Part shown: in pieces, positions 25,937 through 35,037 of the stretch | Layout of the letters: each line of letters begins with the position of its first letter | How positions within the stretch are numbered: the stretch's first letter is position 1 | Source: Ignavibacteriae bacterium HGW-Ignavibacteriae-4 | Lineage (GTDB): Bacteria; Bacteroidota; Ignavibacteria; Kapaibacteriales; UBA2268 | NCBI GenBank assembly: GCA_002839765.1 | Contig: PGYR01000014.1 | Location: 45,179-109,178, forward strand | Reading direction: 5' to 3' | DNA: 64,000 nt | Position numbers and translations under genes: made by a program | The notes under the pieces: model-generated | Told to the model about the DNA's origin: nothing | The model's database searches: none | What the model saw: only the letters and a program-made list of their open reading frames with translations

Positions 25937-27019
25937 TTATTTAATTATGAACTTCTTCTTTATAGTTTGACCATTCACACTAAATTTAGCAAAGTAAACA
26001 CCTTTTATAAAGTTACTTAAATTCAATTTAATTTTTAGAATTTCGTCATTCTTTTCATGGAATTCTTCAACTAATGTATGCCCATTCAAATCTACTATTT
26101 CTAATATAGCCCGACCTCTTGCTTCATTTTCAATTTCCAGTTGAATAATACCGTTTGTAGGGTTTGGATAAAGTTCAAGTGAACCATTTAAATTCAAATG
26201 ATTATTAATTGTTTTTGCAAATGGTCCATCTTTAAAGAATGGTTCTTCTCTAAATCTATCATAATTAAATTCTAGACTACCACAATTTTCTTCACAGTAT
26301 TGAGCTTTACAAGTATCAGGACCTTGATATGTAACTTCGTCCATACCATCATAAAACATACTATCTATTTGATTAGGATCATTGGGATTAAAAAAAGGTA
26401 GATAGAACGCACGACAACAAACAGTATCGGGACAATAAACAAAATACTGGTCAATACCAATTCTATAATTTCCCATTGAAGGAGTAGGTATGTAAGGTGA
26501 AATCAAAATAGAATCAGCTATCGATATAGTACCAATTGGTATAGTTACGAAAAGAGAATCTACTGAATAAGGATTCAAAATAGGTCCATTAGGATCTGGA
26601 ATATAGGGTAGATTAACTCTACAAACATTTTCTTGTATTACAGCGGGGAACCCAACATTATAGAAATTTAGTACCGAACTACCAGCTTCTTCAAAAATTT
26701 GGATATAGGCGTTTTGCTTTACCTCATCAAATGATCTATTCACTGTACAATTTGGTGGTTGCAATCTTGCGAATTCTGTAATTTGATATTCATGTCTTCC
26801 TGTAGGTATTTTTCTATGCCAATAAGAAATCAAATAAAAACATCCATCAATCTCTATCACATCGTAGATATGGTCTTGCCAAGATATACCTGGCCACCAA
26901 TATTGGTCACAGGGTTCAGCCTGACCAAACCCAACATTATACTCACTTGCAAACGTATCTTGTGACTTAAACAGAAATAAAGATACAAAAATAATCGAAA
27001 AAACTATATATTTTTTCAT
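25937..27019 (-). CDS. Secreted protein with T9SS sorting domain, function unknown
   Basis: The 360-residue protein has a signal peptide (ends FASEYN) and a cysteine-rich body with pairs such as DTVCCRAF and CKAQYCEENCG that could be disulfides. The C-terminal 80 residues form a clear type A T9SS sorting domain: LELYPNPTNGIIQLEI, DLNGHTLVEEF, FIKGVYFAKF and a basic KKKFIIK end. The body matches nothing I recognise. The ATG at 27019 has GGAG six bases upstream. It lies 27 nt ahead of the BNR-repeat gene; both are likely exported together. Confidence 0.82.
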   Translation of the reverse strand: MKKYIVFSIIFVSLFLFKSQDTFASEYNVGFGQAEPCDQYWWPGISWQDHIYDVIEIDGCFYLISYWHRKIPTGRHEYQITEFARLQPPNCTVNRSFDEVKQNAYIQIFEEAGSSVLNFYNVGFPAVIQENVCRVNLPYIPDPNGPILNPYSVDSLFVTIPIGTISIADSILISPYIPTPSMGNYRIGIDQYFVYCPDTVCCRAFYLPFFNPNDPNQIDSMFYDGMDEVTYQGPDTCKAQYCEENCGSLEFNYDRFREEPFFKDGPFAKTINNHLNLNGSLELYPNPTNGIIQLEIENEARGRAILEIVDLNGHTLVEEFHEKNDEILKIKLNLSNFIKGVYFAKFSVNGQTIKKKFIIK

Positions 27020-27060
27020 CACTTACTCCATAAATATATTAATAATTAGTTAATTATTGC

Positions 27061-27068
27061 TATATTTG
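27061..27068 (+). promoter_or_regulatory. Candidate -7 promoter box TATATTTG
   Basis: It is a full match to TAnnTTTG and lies about 5 nt before an inverted repeat that leads to a terminator, so it may drive a short non-coding transcript. Confidence 0.4.
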
Positions 27069-27072
27069 TTAC

Positions 27073-27150
27073 TGTCAAATGTGTTCTGTCGGAATTAGTT
27101 TGACAACTACAGGTCAGAGAAAACGACTTTCGTTTTTTCTGACTTTTTTT
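27073..27150 (+). ncRNA. Candidate structured small RNA (about 75 nt)
   Basis: From a -7-like box the plus strand gives TGTCAAA (27073-27079) pairing with TTTGACA (27099-27105), then a 14-bp hairpin (27113-27126 with 27130-27143, one G-U) followed by seven T. No open frame precedes this terminator, so it has no obvious gene to end. It could be a small RNA or a regulator of a neighbouring gene; this is inference from structure only. Confidence 0.35.
27113..27150 (+). terminator. Strong rho-independent terminator with no upstream coding gene
   Basis: Arms GTCAGAGAAAACGA and TCGTTTTTTCTGAC pair over 14 bp around CTT and are followed by TTTTTTT. On the minus strand no T run follows, so the direction is plus. 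Confidence 0.75.
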
Positions 27151-27277
27151 ATAGCTATTAGAATTTGAAAACCACTTTTTAGCCTCCTGTTGAGTGGTGC
27201 TTTGTTGATGGATTCATTTGTAATACAATTTTTAAAATGCTTTACAAATATTGATTTATTTCATTTGTGTCTAATTT

Positions 27278-27302
27278 AAAATAAAATAAAATAAAATAAA
27301 AT
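27278..27302 (+). repeat. Tandem pentanucleotide repeat (AAAAT)x5
   Basis: Five perfect copies of AAAAT lie between the candidate RNA and the promoter of the next gene. Such tracts can change copy number by slippage; here it is 137 nt from the start codon and upstream of the promoter box, so an effect on expression is speculative. Confidence 0.85.
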
Positions 27303-27396
27303 TCAAGAAATATTTTTAAAACAAATGATTTTTTTCAACAATTACCTAGCCGCCATTTAATTTATCCTCAATCTCCTATTACTTTATAATATTTAG

Positions 27397-27404
27397 TAAA
27401 TTTG
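27397..27404 (+). promoter_or_regulatory. Candidate -7 promoter box TAAATTTG
   Basis: It matches TAnnTTTG and sits 35 nt before the ATG of the SUMF1-like lipoprotein gene. Confidence 0.42.
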
Positions 27405-27438
27405 TAATCGTATCAGAACATAACAAATATACAGTTCA

Positions 27439-28485
27439 ATGAAGCAAATTACATTATTAGTCATATTCATATCCCTATTACTCACCGCTTGTACGGACGA
27501 GAACTCATTAGTTGACAATGAGACAGCAAAGATAACTGGTCTTTCCAGAGCAAATACTTTTCTATTTGACACGGTTTCTGTGAATGGGATAGCATTGGGT
27601 AACTCAGTAGAATCAACAAAAGTACTTATAAATGACTCTGAGGCAAGCATAGATATAATCAGTGTTAATCCAACTGAGGTGATATTTGTACCTAAGCAAG
27701 GAATAACAAATGGTAATATTAGCGTAGAAGTTAATGGAGTGAAGACTAATTCTATTCCTATAAGTGTATCGCTAACACCTAAGTATGACACAGTTAGAGT
27801 AAGTGCAGGGAAGTTTATGATGGGGGCTTTGAGTGGCTTTTCTGATGAGACTCCTATTCACGAAGTAACTCTATCAAGAGACTTATATGTTTTCTCTTAT
27901 GAAGTTACCAAAGAGCTTTGGTCACAAGTAATGGATACTTTGATAATACCAGCAGATGAATTTAGATTCCCAGCGGATAGTATTACTTGGCTACGAGCTA
28001 TTGAGTTTTGCAATAAAATGTCTGATATATACGGACTAGATAAAGCGTATAATCTGGTAGGGCCTAATGTTACATTCGATTACAATGCAAATGGATGGAG
28101 ATTACCTACCGAAGCCGAATGGGAATTTTTCTGTAAAGCGGGAACTGATGAGGATTTCTCAGGGAACGGAGACATAAACCAAATGGGTTATTTTGACAGT
28201 AATTCTGGACTAAACAGCCACAAAGTGGGTGAGAAGTTAATAAATCAGTATGGATTATACGACATTCACGGTAATATGTGGGAATGGTGTTGGGATAAAT
28301 ATGAAGAGACTTTTTATACATCGAATCCAATGATAGACCCAACTGGTCCAGTAACTGGTGGCAGACACGTAATGCGTGGCGGCTCTTACCAAGACGGATT
28401 CAACTTTGCACGCATTAGTAACAGGTCAATTAATAAAATAGATTATAAATCAATCGGGCTAAGATTAGTTAAAAATGCTCAATAA
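27439..28485 (+). CDS. Lipoprotein with IPT/TIG-like domain and SUMF1 (formylglycine-generating-like) domain
   Basis: The 348-residue protein has a lipobox (LLTAC, Cys18), an Ig-like IPT/TIG domain at about 33-110, and a SUMF1/FGE-sulfatase fold from about 120 (GKFMMGALSG, DETPIHEVTL, WRLPTEAEWEF, DIHGNMWEWCWD, VMRGGSYQDG). The two active-site cysteines of true formylglycine-generating enzymes, which follow the RGGS motif, are absent here, so it is probably not a sulfatase activator; many bacterial SUMF1 proteins bind ligands or act in other pathways. It overlaps the next lipoprotein gene by 11 nt. Confidence 0.88.
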   Translation: MKQITLLVIFISLLLTACTDENSLVDNETAKITGLSRANTFLFDTVSVNGIALGNSVESTKVLINDSEASIDIISVNPTEVIFVPKQGITNGNISVEVNGVKTNSIPISVSLTPKYDTVRVSAGKFMMGALSGFSDETPIHEVTLSRDLYVFSYEVTKELWSQVMDTLIIPADEFRFPADSITWLRAIEFCNKMSDIYGLDKAYNLVGPNVTFDYNANGWRLPTEAEWEFFCKAGTDEDFSGNGDINQMGYFDSNSGLNSHKVGEKLINQYGLYDIHGNMWEWCWDKYEETFYTSNPMIDPTGPVTGGRHVMRGGSYQDGFNFARISNRSINKIDYKSIGLRLVKNAQ

Positions 28486-29689
28486 GTTACCTATTATATT
28501 GATGTTAGTTCTATTCGTTTCATGTAGTGATTCGGATACTAGGGAGTATGGCAACATATTCGCTGATAAAGGTCGTAGCTCGTCCTTCGAAAATATAGAA
28601 GATTTCCAGTATCAGATTTTTTCACAGAAAGTCATAGATAGTAGTTCAGGTGCTACGTGTCCCCCACTTTTACTCAGTAATGAACAGTATATATTATCAA
28701 CTGAAGATGGAAAAATCATATCAACTCTTTATAACGAAAAAATATGGGAATATAGACTTGATTCTGGTTCATTTGTAGGAGCTGGATTTGCGGCTGATGT
28801 TAAAAATAGCGTATATACTATAGACAATCTAGGTAAGATATATTCACTCGATAGTACTGGTAAACTTAGGTTTAGTGACCAGTTATTCATTCCAACTAAG
28901 TTAGAAATATTCAACACACCATTAGCTTTAAAAGATGTAATTGTCTTCAGTTCTAGTGACGGAAACCTTGCTATAATAGACAAATCAGGTAAAGAACTTT
29001 ATAAGAAAAATTATAACTCTAGCATATTGGACTACGTCTCTGCAATAGATGACGAGAATATACTAGTGACTCTATCTAATAATCAATTTGGTGTAACTGA
29101 CACTCTAGTTTGCCTTGGGACAGATGGAACTGAAAAGTGGAGATACTCAGCTGATGGCTACCGTTTCGTAAAAGGAGCAATTAGCAATGGTACAAACATT
29201 GCAATATCAGGTTCTTTGCAAGGTGGTGAAGATCCACTTTCAAAGATATTTTACTTAGACGGCAGTGGCAAAAAACTTTGGGACAAAGAAATAACTAATA
29301 TTCCGCGATTCTTGAGTATGTCTAAGAAAGGTGAACTTTATTTAGTTTCCTATAGTTCTGCAATGGGACAAATGCTAAGTGGTATATTCTCATATAGTAC
29401 AAAAGGTGAATTAACCTGGAAAATATATTATGAGTATAGCATACCAATGCCAGTATATATATCAGAAAATGAGTTGATGTTTATAGCATCTAATAGAGAA
29501 ACTTATGGACTATTCTACCTCCAAAGAACGGATGGTAAACTAAAGAAATCCTTAGAAATTGGCGAAGTACACCCTATTATATTCTATCCCGAAGTTGAAA
29601 ATAGTGGCTTAATTAAGTTTGTAGGTAAGGAAACTTTAAGGTTAGTACAAATAGATGAAACTGCAATAAGTAAAATATTACCATATTAA
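28475..29689 (+). CDS. PQQ-type beta-propeller lipoprotein
   Basis: The 404-residue protein has a lipobox (LFVSC, Cys17) and repeated short blades such as YTIDNLGKIYSLDSTGKL, VFSSSDGNLAIIDKSGKEL and IFYLDGSGKKLWDKE, the pattern of PQQ-like or WD40-like propellers. Such proteins serve as scaffolds, for example BamB, but no specific orthology is visible. The start lies inside the SUMF1-like lipoprotein gene and the two share direction, so they may work on the same surface complex. Confidence 0.8.
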   Translation: MLNKLPIILMLVLFVSCSDSDTREYGNIFADKGRSSSFENIEDFQYQIFSQKVIDSSSGATCPPLLLSNEQYILSTEDGKIISTLYNEKIWEYRLDSGSFVGAGFAADVKNSVYTIDNLGKIYSLDSTGKLRFSDQLFIPTKLEIFNTPLALKDVIVFSSSDGNLAIIDKSGKELYKKNYNSSILDYVSAIDDENILVTLSNNQFGVTDTLVCLGTDGTEKWRYSADGYRFVKGAISNGTNIAISGSLQGGEDPLSKIFYLDGSGKKLWDKEITNIPRFLSMSKKGELYLVSYSSAMGQMLSGIFSYSTKGELTWKIYYEYSIPMPVYISENELMFIASNRETYGLFYLQRTDGKLKKSLEIGEVHPIIFYPEVENSGLIKFVGKETLRLVQIDETAISKILPY

Positions 29690-29704
29690 AATAACGATAG
29701 AAAT

Positions 29705-30250
29705 ATGAAACTAGAAAATGGTAAGAACGGAAGTATAATCACTTATAAGGGTATAACACCAAAGATTCACGAAAGTGCTTTTCTATGTGAAGGTGTTAGA
29801 ATTGTGGGTGATGTAGAGATTGGTGAGAACTGTTCAGTTTGGTATAATAGTGTAATTCGTGGAGATGTTCATTATATTCGCATAGGAAAAGGTACCAATA
29901 TCCAAGATTTAAGTATGCTCCATGTTACTAATAACAAATATGCACTTAATATTGGTGAATACGTAACGGTAGGGCATTCAGTTACTTTACACGGATGCAC
30001 TATAAAAGATCGATGCCTAATAGGTATTGGCGCTACTGTTCTAGATAATGCAATAGTCAATTCCAATTCTTTAGTTGGAGCTGGAGCTGTTGTAAGAGAA
30101 AATTTTGAAGTACCCGAAGGGGTATTAGTAGCAGGAGTCCCTGCTAAAATAATAAGAGACCTAAGCGACGATGAGTTGAATTGGGTTCGTAAAAACGCAG
30201 AAAATTATGTTGGCTATACGAAAGAGTACAGACAACAATTAGAAATTTAA
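29705..30250 (+). CDS. Gamma-carbonic anhydrase family hexapeptide-repeat protein
   Basis: The 181-residue protein is a left-handed beta-helix of hexapeptide repeats (VRIVGDVEIGENCSVWYNSVIRGDVHYIRIG). It keeps the three zinc-ligand histidines of the family: His in SMLHVT and two in VGHSVTLHGC. The fold is shared by gamma carbonic anhydrases, YrdA and PaaY; enzyme activity is not certain. It is followed 12 nt later by the YicC gene. Confidence 0.92.
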   Translation: MKLENGKNGSIITYKGITPKIHESAFLCEGVRIVGDVEIGENCSVWYNSVIRGDVHYIRIGKGTNIQDLSMLHVTNNKYALNIGEYVTVGHSVTLHGCTIKDRCLIGIGATVLDNAIVNSNSLVGAGAVVRENFEVPEGVLVAGVPAKIIRDLSDDELNWVRKNAENYVGYTKEYRQQLEI

Positions 30251-30262
30251 TAAAGGGTTTAT

Positions 30263-31138
30263 ATGATTTTAAGTATGACTGGTTTTAGCAAAGCTGAAAT
30301 CAACAGAAAAGGAATGAAAGTAACAGTCGAAATCCGTACAGTGAATGGACGTGGTTTGGATGTAAATATGCGTTCTCCTCGTAGTCTTGCAGACAAAGAG
30401 TTTGAGATACGTGATAGAGTAAAGAAAATGTTGAAACGCGGATCAGTGAATATCAATATATATACTGAAGCCGAAACAACTAGCAAAGAGTTTAATATCA
30501 ATTCTGAGTTAGCGAAAGGTGTGAAAGCTGAGCTAGACCAATGCAGAAAAGATTTGAAGATAAAAGAAGCTGTAAGGTTCGAACACGTTTTACAATTTTC
30601 TAACTTTTTCACTCAAAGAGAAGCAGAAGTTGATGCTGCACTAGAATGGACATTGACTAAAGACGCTATCAGCAAGGGCTTGAAGATACTAGTAGATATG
30701 CGTAAGAAAGAAGGTACAAACATAGCCAGAGATATGAATGCTAGAATCGGTAATATCCATAAGATATTGAAGACAATAGAAGATGATGAGATAGATAGAA
30801 TACCACGCGAAAGAGAGAAAATCAGACAAAGAATAGCACAAGTATTCGACAATGATGAAATAGACGAATCTCGATTACAAATGGAAATGGTAATTTTAGC
30901 TGATAAACTTGATATTAGTGAAGAGTGCGTACGTCTGCAATCGCACATAAAAGTATTCTATGATACTATGAAAGACAAAGAGTCTAATGGTCCGAAGCTA
31001 AACTTCCTACTGCAAGAAATGCTCAGAGAGACAAACACAATTGGCTCTAAATGTAATGACGCTAATATAGCTCACAAAGTAGTGAATATGAAAGAAGAAT
31101 TAGAGAGAATAAGAGAACAAGTACAGAACGTAGAGTAA
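30263..31138 (+). CDS. YicC/YloC family endoribonuclease-like protein
   Basis: The 291-residue protein begins MILSMTGFSKAE and contains VEIRTVNGRGLDVNMRSP, both signatures of YicC, and ends with the conserved LLQEMLRETNTIGSKCNDA and VKMKEELERIREQVQN-type block. E. coli YicC promotes RNA decay together with PNPase and is reported to be a ribonuclease. In many bacteria it precedes gmk; here it does not, a bidirectional terminator follows. Confidence 0.93.
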   Translation: MILSMTGFSKAEINRKGMKVTVEIRTVNGRGLDVNMRSPRSLADKEFEIRDRVKKMLKRGSVNINIYTEAETTSKEFNINSELAKGVKAELDQCRKDLKIKEAVRFEHVLQFSNFFTQREAEVDAALEWTLTKDAISKGLKILVDMRKKEGTNIARDMNARIGNIHKILKTIEDDEIDRIPREREKIRQRIAQVFDNDEIDESRLQMEMVILADKLDISEECVRLQSHIKVFYDTMKDKESNGPKLNFLLQEMLRETNTIGSKCNDANIAHKVVNMKEELERIREQVQNVE

Positions 31139-31164
31139 GACTCTACTTCCCAGAATTATAATAT

Positions 31165-31192
31165 AAAAAAAGCTCCTATTGGAGCTTTTTTT
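31165..31192. terminator. Bidirectional terminator between yicC and the giant T9SS gene
   Basis: AAAAAGCTCC and GGAGCTTTTT pair around TATT, with A-rich sequence before and T-rich after, so it works on both strands. It serves two convergent genes. Confidence 0.8.
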
Positions 31193-31195
31193 ATA

Positions 31196-34100
31196 TTATT
31201 CTGTAATTAATATTTTCCTTGTAATTGATTTATATGGGCTCGAAACACGTAGTAGATAAATACCAGATGAGAGCTGCTTAGTACCTATTTGTTTCTCATA
31301 ATCAAGTTGAGATATATTCTCTGTTTGAGAAATCAACAAACTACCCTCCAAAGAATAGATTTCAAATCTATATTCACTCGGTTCTACCGATTTCAAAAGT
31401 ATATTCAAATTACCATTTTGGGTATTCGTAATTATTTCTAAATCATTTAGAATTAAAATATTTCTGAAGTCAAACACACAAATTTTTTCAACAGTAATTC
31501 TACCAGGTATAGTTTTAAACTCAACATATTTATTATCAGAAGTAACCGAGACATAATCAATTGGACTAGTAACAACATCAGTAAGAAGTAAAGTACCAGG
31601 CATAGAATGAAACAGTGTTTTATCTTGAGTTATTTCCATATTTGCATCAATGTCATATCCATTATTAGAATAAAATAAATTATGTAGAATATCAGTTTTT
31701 ACTTCAAAATTGAGATTCCCTATTTCTGATGGCCCTTTAATATAGAAAGGAATATTAATCTTTTGTCCAATTTTTGAGTTTATATCAGTCGTTGAAACAG
31801 TTGCTATAGCATATACTTCAGCTTTCTTAGTAATATAGAAAGATGAATCACAAGGATATGTAATATTTAACCAGATTGTGTCTTGAAATTCACCTAGTTC
31901 TTTTGCTTCAAAATATTCTTTTATAACAAACTCGTCTTTTAGGACGATATTTTTATTTTGAAGAAATTCAAATCTAATTTCTTGGTCTAACTTATTAAAA
32001 ATAGTGATATTATCAAGTTTTGTTTCTCCAATATATAACTTACCAAAATCAAACGAGTTTTTAGAAAGAGCTATATTCAACAGATATTGTCTAACTTCAA
32101 ATTCAGTTTCAGCTTTACAGCCATTCGAATCGGTTACTTCTACATTGTATATGCCTGGTTTATCTACTTCTATGGATTCAGAACTTTCACCAGTAGACCA
32201 CAAGTACTTATCAAATTCTTTATCAGTAGAAAGTGTTGTATTTGTACCATTACAGATTTCAGTATTACCTAATATAGTGACAGTAGGAGCAGTATATTCT
32301 TTTATTACAATCTCTGCAGTATCGCTACAAGTTCCATTGGTTGCAATTAGTGTGTATTTGCCAGCCTTAGTCACCTTTATACTTGGAGTCGATTCAGCTG
32401 TTGACCATAAATAAGTTAATGTAGAGTCATAAGGAATCACATTTATAATTGCTTCATCACCTTTGCATATATCATTGCCTTCTAGAGAGATATTCATTTG
32501 ATCTGCAAACTCAACGTCAATAGATGTGGAATCATTACACCCTGTAAATTCATTTATAATTACCAGACTATATGTACCTGACTTTAAGACAACTAAGCTA
32601 TCTTTTCCTAATTCACCATTCCAATAATAGTTATAACTTTTATCTAAGTATCTAGACCTTAGTACGATTGGTTGGCCTGAACAAGGGTTTTGATTACCTT
32701 TAACTATAATCTTTGCTGAAATAAATGGGTAATTATTGAAATTAATTTCTTCTTTCTGTGAACAACCTGTTACAGTATCTAAAGCTGTCACTCTAAAAGT
32801 TCCAACTTGTTTGAAGTATCTTGATTTATCTTTTTTTCCATCATACCATGTAAATACGGTATTATCCCTATCCTTTAATTTGACAAACCCTGAATCACCA
32901 ACACAATAGTAATTCTCTAATATTTCAAACTCTATTTTGAAGCTTTCGTGTATAGTTACGAAAACTGTATCATAGTGCGGGCAACCGTTCAAATCAATAG
33001 CAATAATAGAATACTCTCCCGATTCTGCAAAATAAGTAATGCTCCCAAATTTACCATGTGACCATGCAATAGATTTGAAAAGTTGATCATTAAGTATTCT
33101 GTATTCCGCTAGCTCTTCTGGACAAAATGATAGTGAATCTGGTAAAATATTGAATTTTTCAACTTCTTTAATTTCTATATCTATAGTATCATATCCAATG
33201 CAACCATCAAAAGAAGTAACTTTTAACCAATATTTATCACTATTATACACTATTAAACTATCATTTATAGAGCCATCACTCCATTCATATTTATAAAATT
33301 TTTCCCTAGTGTATAAAACACCATACCCTAGTTCACAATGTGAATCATTTGTAGAAATAACTGGCCTTATATTCTTAATATATATGTCTATTTCGTCTTC
33401 TAATACACAACCATTCTTCAAAAATACTGTGAACTTATATTTACCTGGTTCCTTCACATAAAAGCTCTTAGAAGTAGATCCATCTCCCCATATAATCTTT
33501 TCTACATCATCATTTGTTTTAATTAAGACACTATCACCAGGACAAAAGTAAATATCAGGTATTGCTTCAACAAACTTAAATATGTCATTTGATATATAGT
33601 CTAGATGTAATACTAATCTTAACTCTGAGTTCTCATCATAGAGATGATAGTATCCTGTATCAAGTTCTGAGAAATTTATAATTGAAAGTTTCGGCCCATT
33701 TATTACACCTTTATTTGGAGTAAGCCAGAATGAACTAGCTCCGTATTCACTATCATATTCAAAATCAGAGCCTTCACAAACAACAGTATCTAAAAATACA
33801 TATTTAATTTCTGGCTTCACTACTCTAGAAGGTAATCCCAGCATAGATCGCGTTGTATTCAAATCAACAGCTTGTTTTTCATAATTGCAAGCAGGGTATT
33901 TAAGATTAGGTGAGTTTATACAACTAATGTAATTAGTTTCGGGGCTTGCTATATAAACTTTATTATTTGGAGCGAGTTCTACTGCTTCCTTACTTGCTAT
34001 TCTCCAATTAAAATTTTCCCAAACTATATTATATAGTTTGGGTGTCTTGGTTTTGAAATATTCAATAATGTCGAATTGATTTAAAATTGTAGTCCAACCA

Positions 34101-34939
34101 GATCCATCTCTTTTATTTGAACTAATATATGCGTATCTAATATTTGGTGAAAAATCAGCTCCGTGTACGGTTTTACCTAAATCTGCAGACTTTATCATCA
34201 TTGATTCATATATAATACCTTTGAAAGGATTGAAACGACAAATTTCGAATTCTGGATTATCCGAGTTAACACTAATAATAAGGTTAGAGTTAGGAGAAAT
34301 TTTTACAACACCATGATTGTCCTGCTTATTCATAACTCCACTATAAGTACTAAATAAAGTAATTCCTGATGAACTAACATCATAAATCAAGTATTTAGGA
34401 AATGCTACATCGTCCAGAATTAACCAATAACCTGGTTTATCGGGTTTTTTAATAACAGTTGCTCTTTCACCATCATAAGAATCATTTAGTATCTTGTTCT
34501 TATCAATTACTTCGGCTTTATCATACCCTTTCGAATAGTCAATTATAGAATAATATGCATGCTCATTACTTCTTTCAGTTGCACCTAGACCTATTATATA
34601 AAGTTTATCCTTCGCTCCCGGAACTGGGAAAATAAATGCTCCCTGAGAAGCGGTCCATGATCCTTTCAGTCCCGTTCCATTTATTATAGATATGTGGTTC
34701 TTATTCCAAACAGTCTGCCCATCACTATAAAAAAGCAAATTTCCACTGTCATCAGAATAAGCAGTACAACCTTCAACTTGGTTTATAGCAGCTCTTTCTA
34801 CAAAACTAGGATTGGAAACAGCATCAGGAAAATAAATCCATGCACCGTCACCAAATACCCAATTGTTGTAATTCTTTTGTGCATAGAGGTTAGATACAAC
34901 AAATGCTATTGCAAATAATGTAATTATTATCTTTTTCAT
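31196..34939 (-). CDS. Large T9SS-exported protein: propeller-like N-terminus and seven Ig-like repeats
   Basis: The 1247-residue protein has a signal peptide (ends LYAQKN), then about 380 residues of a type common in Bacteroidota surface proteins (NNWVFGDGAWIYF, GNLLFYSDGQTVWNKNH). From about residue 445 to 960 there are seven tandem units of 68-76 residues, each with a Cys near the start and another near the end (for example YFCPGDS ... NGCVLED, EICNGTN ... NGCKAET) and a central W. A Hydin-like segment (DFGKLYIGE) follows. The end (YRFEIYSLEGSLLIS ... LSSGIYLLRV ... TRKILITE) is a T9SS sorting domain. It is probably an adhesin or surface fibre. ATG 34939 has GGGGA upstream. Confidence 0.85.
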   Translation of the reverse strand: MKKIIITLFAIAFVVSNLYAQKNYNNWVFGDGAWIYFPDAVSNPSFVERAAINQVEGCTAYSDDSGNLLFYSDGQTVWNKNHISIINGTGLKGSWTASQGAFIFPVPGAKDKLYIIGLGATERSNEHAYYSIIDYSKGYDKAEVIDKNKILNDSYDGERATVIKKPDKPGYWLILDDVAFPKYLIYDVSSSGITLFSTYSGVMNKQDNHGVVKISPNSNLIISVNSDNPEFEICRFNPFKGIIYESMMIKSADLGKTVHGADFSPNIRYAYISSNKRDGSGWTTILNQFDIIEYFKTKTPKLYNIVWENFNWRIASKEAVELAPNNKVYIASPETNYISCINSPNLKYPACNYEKQAVDLNTTRSMLGLPSRVVKPEIKYVFLDTVVCEGSDFEYDSEYGASSFWLTPNKGVINGPKLSIINFSELDTGYYHLYDENSELRLVLHLDYISNDIFKFVEAIPDIYFCPGDSVLIKTNDDVEKIIWGDGSTSKSFYVKEPGKYKFTVFLKNGCVLEDEIDIYIKNIRPVISTNDSHCELGYGVLYTREKFYKYEWSDGSINDSLIVYNSDKYWLKVTSFDGCIGYDTIDIEIKEVEKFNILPDSLSFCPEELAEYRILNDQLFKSIAWSHGKFGSITYFAESGEYSIIAIDLNGCPHYDTVFVTIHESFKIEFEILENYYCVGDSGFVKLKDRDNTVFTWYDGKKDKSRYFKQVGTFRVTALDTVTGCSQKEEINFNNYPFISAKIIVKGNQNPCSGQPIVLRSRYLDKSYNYYWNGELGKDSLVVLKSGTYSLVIINEFTGCNDSTSIDVEFADQMNISLEGNDICKGDEAIINVIPYDSTLTYLWSTAESTPSIKVTKAGKYTLIATNGTCSDTAEIVIKEYTAPTVTILGNTEICNGTNTTLSTDKEFDKYLWSTGESSESIEVDKPGIYNVEVTDSNGCKAETEFEVRQYLLNIALSKNSFDFGKLYIGETKLDNITIFNKLDQEIRFEFLQNKNIVLKDEFVIKEYFEAKELGEFQDTIWLNITYPCDSSFYITKKAEVYAIATVSTTDINSKIGQKINIPFYIKGPSEIGNLNFEVKTDILHNLFYSNNGYDIDANMEITQDKTLFHSMPGTLLLTDVVTSPIDYVSVTSDNKYVEFKTIPGRITVEKICVFDFRNILILNDLEIITNTQNGNLNILLKSVEPSEYRFEIYSLEGSLLISQTENISQLDYEKQIGTKQLSSGIYLLRVSSPYKSITRKILITE

Positions 34940-34970
34940 TTTATTCCCCATCTGATGATAAGACTAAAAT

Positions 34971-35009
34971 AAGAAAAAGGGATTAAAATTCAAAATTTTA
35001 ATCCCTTTT
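34971..35009 (-). terminator. Terminator of glutamate dehydrogenase gene
   Basis: A perfect 16-bp inverted repeat (34975-34990 with 34994-35009, loop of 3) has GGGATTAAAATT at its core and T-rich flanks on the minus strand. It lies 29 nt past the stop of the gene at 35038. Confidence 0.82.
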
Positions 35010-35037
35010 ATTACAGCTATTTATAAGTTTAAAAAGA

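Larger units (their letters stand above)
27023..27438. other. AT-rich divergent intergenic region without a gene
   Basis: About 415 bases separate two divergent genes and contain no usable coding frame. They hold a TATATTTG box with a structured stretch and a plus-strand terminator (candidate small RNA), a five-copy AAAAT tandem repeat, and another TAnnTTTG box before the gene at 27439. Confidence 0.65.

Noticed and set aside
27278..27302. AAAAT repeats as a CRISPR-like array
   Set aside because: They are simple pentanucleotide repeats with no spacers, and no cas genes are in the window.
27439..28485. True formylglycine-generating enzyme
   Set aside because: Both cysteines required for catalysis are missing after the RGGS motif, and no sulfatase gene is adjacent.
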